Below are positions 5,607 to 6,317 of a stretch of DNA of 6,317 nt, in pieces (within the stretch, counting starts at the first letter, position 1; the number at the start of each line of letters is the position of its first letter). The translations under genes were made by a program, and so were the position numbers. The notes below the pieces were generated by a model. That model had not been told where the DNA came from. It made no database searches and was given only the letters and a program-made list of their open reading frames with translations. Source of the stretch: an uncultured Candidatus Melainabacteria bacterium (lineage in GTDB: Bacteria; Cyanobacteriota; Vampirovibrionia; Gastranaerophilales; Gastranaerophilaceae); assembly GCA_934675225.1 (NCBI GenBank), contig CAKUQA010000084.1, forward strand, positions 1 to 6,317, read 5' to 3'.

Positions 5607-6317
5607 TTAGAATTTCTTTAATTTTGCATAAGCAGCATCCATAGCTTTTATACCTTGTTTTCCAAAATCAATAGTATACATCATACTATCTCCGATTTGA
5701 GTTACTTCTTGAATATGTCCGATACCAAGTTTGTCATGGAAAACTCTTTCTCCAACATTAAACACGTACTCTATTGGAGTTGTAGCCTCCATTCTGCGTT
5801 GTCGTTCAGCATCTTCTGCTTGTTGCATACGTTCTTTTTGTTTTTTTTCTTCAAGCATTCTCTTAATTGCGTTGTCTTTAAAAAATTCCTTAACTCTTTC
5901 GTCATCACGTTGCTTATTTACCTGCGATTTTACTAAAATTGTCCGTGATGGAGTTCTATGCGGTTGCTGCGAATATGAAGAATTCTGTCTTTGTCTGTCA
6001 TTTTGAGATTTTCCTGTCGCAAGCCCTCTTGTTGGAGCAACAAAACCTTTTCCAAAACCGGATGACGGTTTGATATAGCCATAACTGTCGGACTGTGCTG
6101 AAGAATAAGAATAGCTTGATTTTCCGGTTCTTGCTTTTGAAACCGCATTTTGGAATGTCGAAGTTCCGCTTGTAGAACCTTCAAAACCGATTTTATTTAG
6201 CAATTGAGGAGGGATTTCATCAATAAATCGTGATGGATTGTAATATTTGTATTCTCCCCACATTTGACGGCGTTTTGCAGATGTCAGATATAGTTTTTCT
6301 TCTGCGCGAGTTACGCC
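5607..6317 (-). CDS. pcrA: UvrD/PcrA-family DNA helicase, C-terminal part (5' end beyond the window)
   Basis: The reading frame is open to the right edge, giving the last 236 residues; an internal ATG at 6263 is not the true start. The fragment opens with GVTRAEEKLYLT (1-12), helicase motif VI of superfamily 1A, whose Arg contacts ATP. YNPSRFIDEIP follows, matching the PSRFIxELP seen in UvrD and PcrA. Then comes a long Ser/Gly/Gln-rich linker (about 45-137), a highly charged predicted helix (about 138-178) and a C-terminal Tudor-like domain (184-236: VGERVFHDKLGIGHI, then IDFGKQGIKAMDAAYAKLKKF). In PcrA/UvrD this last domain binds RNA polymerase. The protein unwinds DNA in repair and removes stalled complexes and replication conflicts. 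Stop TAA at 5609-5607, convergent with rpoD. The pcrA name is preferred over uvrD by general resemblance only. Confidence 0.93.
   Translation of the reverse strand, partial: GVTRAEEKLYLTSAKRRQMWGEYKYYNPSRFIDEIPPQLLNKIGFEGSTSGTSTFQNAVSKARTGKSSYSYSSAQSDSYGYIKPSSGFGKGFVAPTRGLATGKSQNDRQRQNSSYSQQPHRTPSRTILVKSQVNKQRDDERVKEFFKDNAIKRMLEEKKQKERMQQAEDAERQRRMEATTPIEYVFNVGERVFHDKLGIGHIQEVTQIGDSMMYTIDFGKQGIKAMDAAYAKLKKF

Noticed and set aside
5655..6184. Open frames overlapping the pcrA 3' region in other frames
   Set aside because: The PcrA frame continues unbroken to the edge with motif VI and the Tudor-like domain; the others are shadows.
1..6317. CRISPR arrays, tRNA or rRNA genes, insertion sequences, integrase sites, toxin-antitoxin pairs, defence genes
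   Set aside because: None was seen on either strand. The direct repeats present are the diverged protein repeats at 124-522, and all sizeable intervals are filled by recognisable genes.

Overview
The window is AT-rich (about two thirds A+T by eye) and looks like ordinary chromosome, not a phage or island. The encoded proteins suggest a low-GC, probably Gram-negative bacterium. My best guess is the non-photosynthetic cyanobacterial sister group (Vampirovibrionia/Melainabacteria, for example Gastranaerophilales). The DnaG core resembles cyanobacterial DnaG as I remember it, and the Spy/CpxP-like exported protein fits an organism with a periplasm. The sigma factor, however, reads very like Firmicutes SigA and has a short region 1.2-2.1 spacer, so this placement is an inference and only moderately secure.

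Layout from left to right: (1) a cytosolic solenoid protein on the minus strand (7-570) built from seven 19-residue leucine-rich-like repeats; (2) mrnC on the minus strand (661-1023), encoding the rRNA-maturing Mini-ribonuclease III; (3) a divergent plus-strand gene (1097-1714) for an exported, Lys- and Cys-rich Spy/CpxP-like protein; (4) a convergent minus-strand gene (1725-2498) for a membrane-anchored YkuE/YaeI-type metallophosphoesterase; (5) a divergent plus-strand operon, dnaG (2574-4457) and rpoD (4450-5541), overlapping by 8 bases; (6) a near-perfect bidirectional terminator (5551-5582); (7) the 3' end of a convergent pcrA/uvrD helicase gene (5607-6317), cut by the right edge of the window.

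dnaG-rpoD is the core of the classic macromolecular-synthesis operon (primase plus primary sigma factor), here without rpsU directly upstream. With mrnC and pcrA it makes a housekeeping neighbourhood for replication, transcription and RNA processing. The less familiar parts are the solenoid protein and the Cys-rich exported protein.

I do not see a new multi-gene system. The observations most worth checking are these: the exactly 19-residue repeat protein; the two back-to-back promoters at 2499-2573, whose extended -10 boxes sit 6-7 bases from the start codons of genes with no Shine-Dalgarno, which suggests leaderless transcripts; a possible internal rpoD promoter inside dnaG; and lineage-specific insertions in DnaG and PcrA. 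There is no gene-free stretch above 300 bases, and I see no tRNA, rRNA, CRISPR array, insertion sequence or phage gene.
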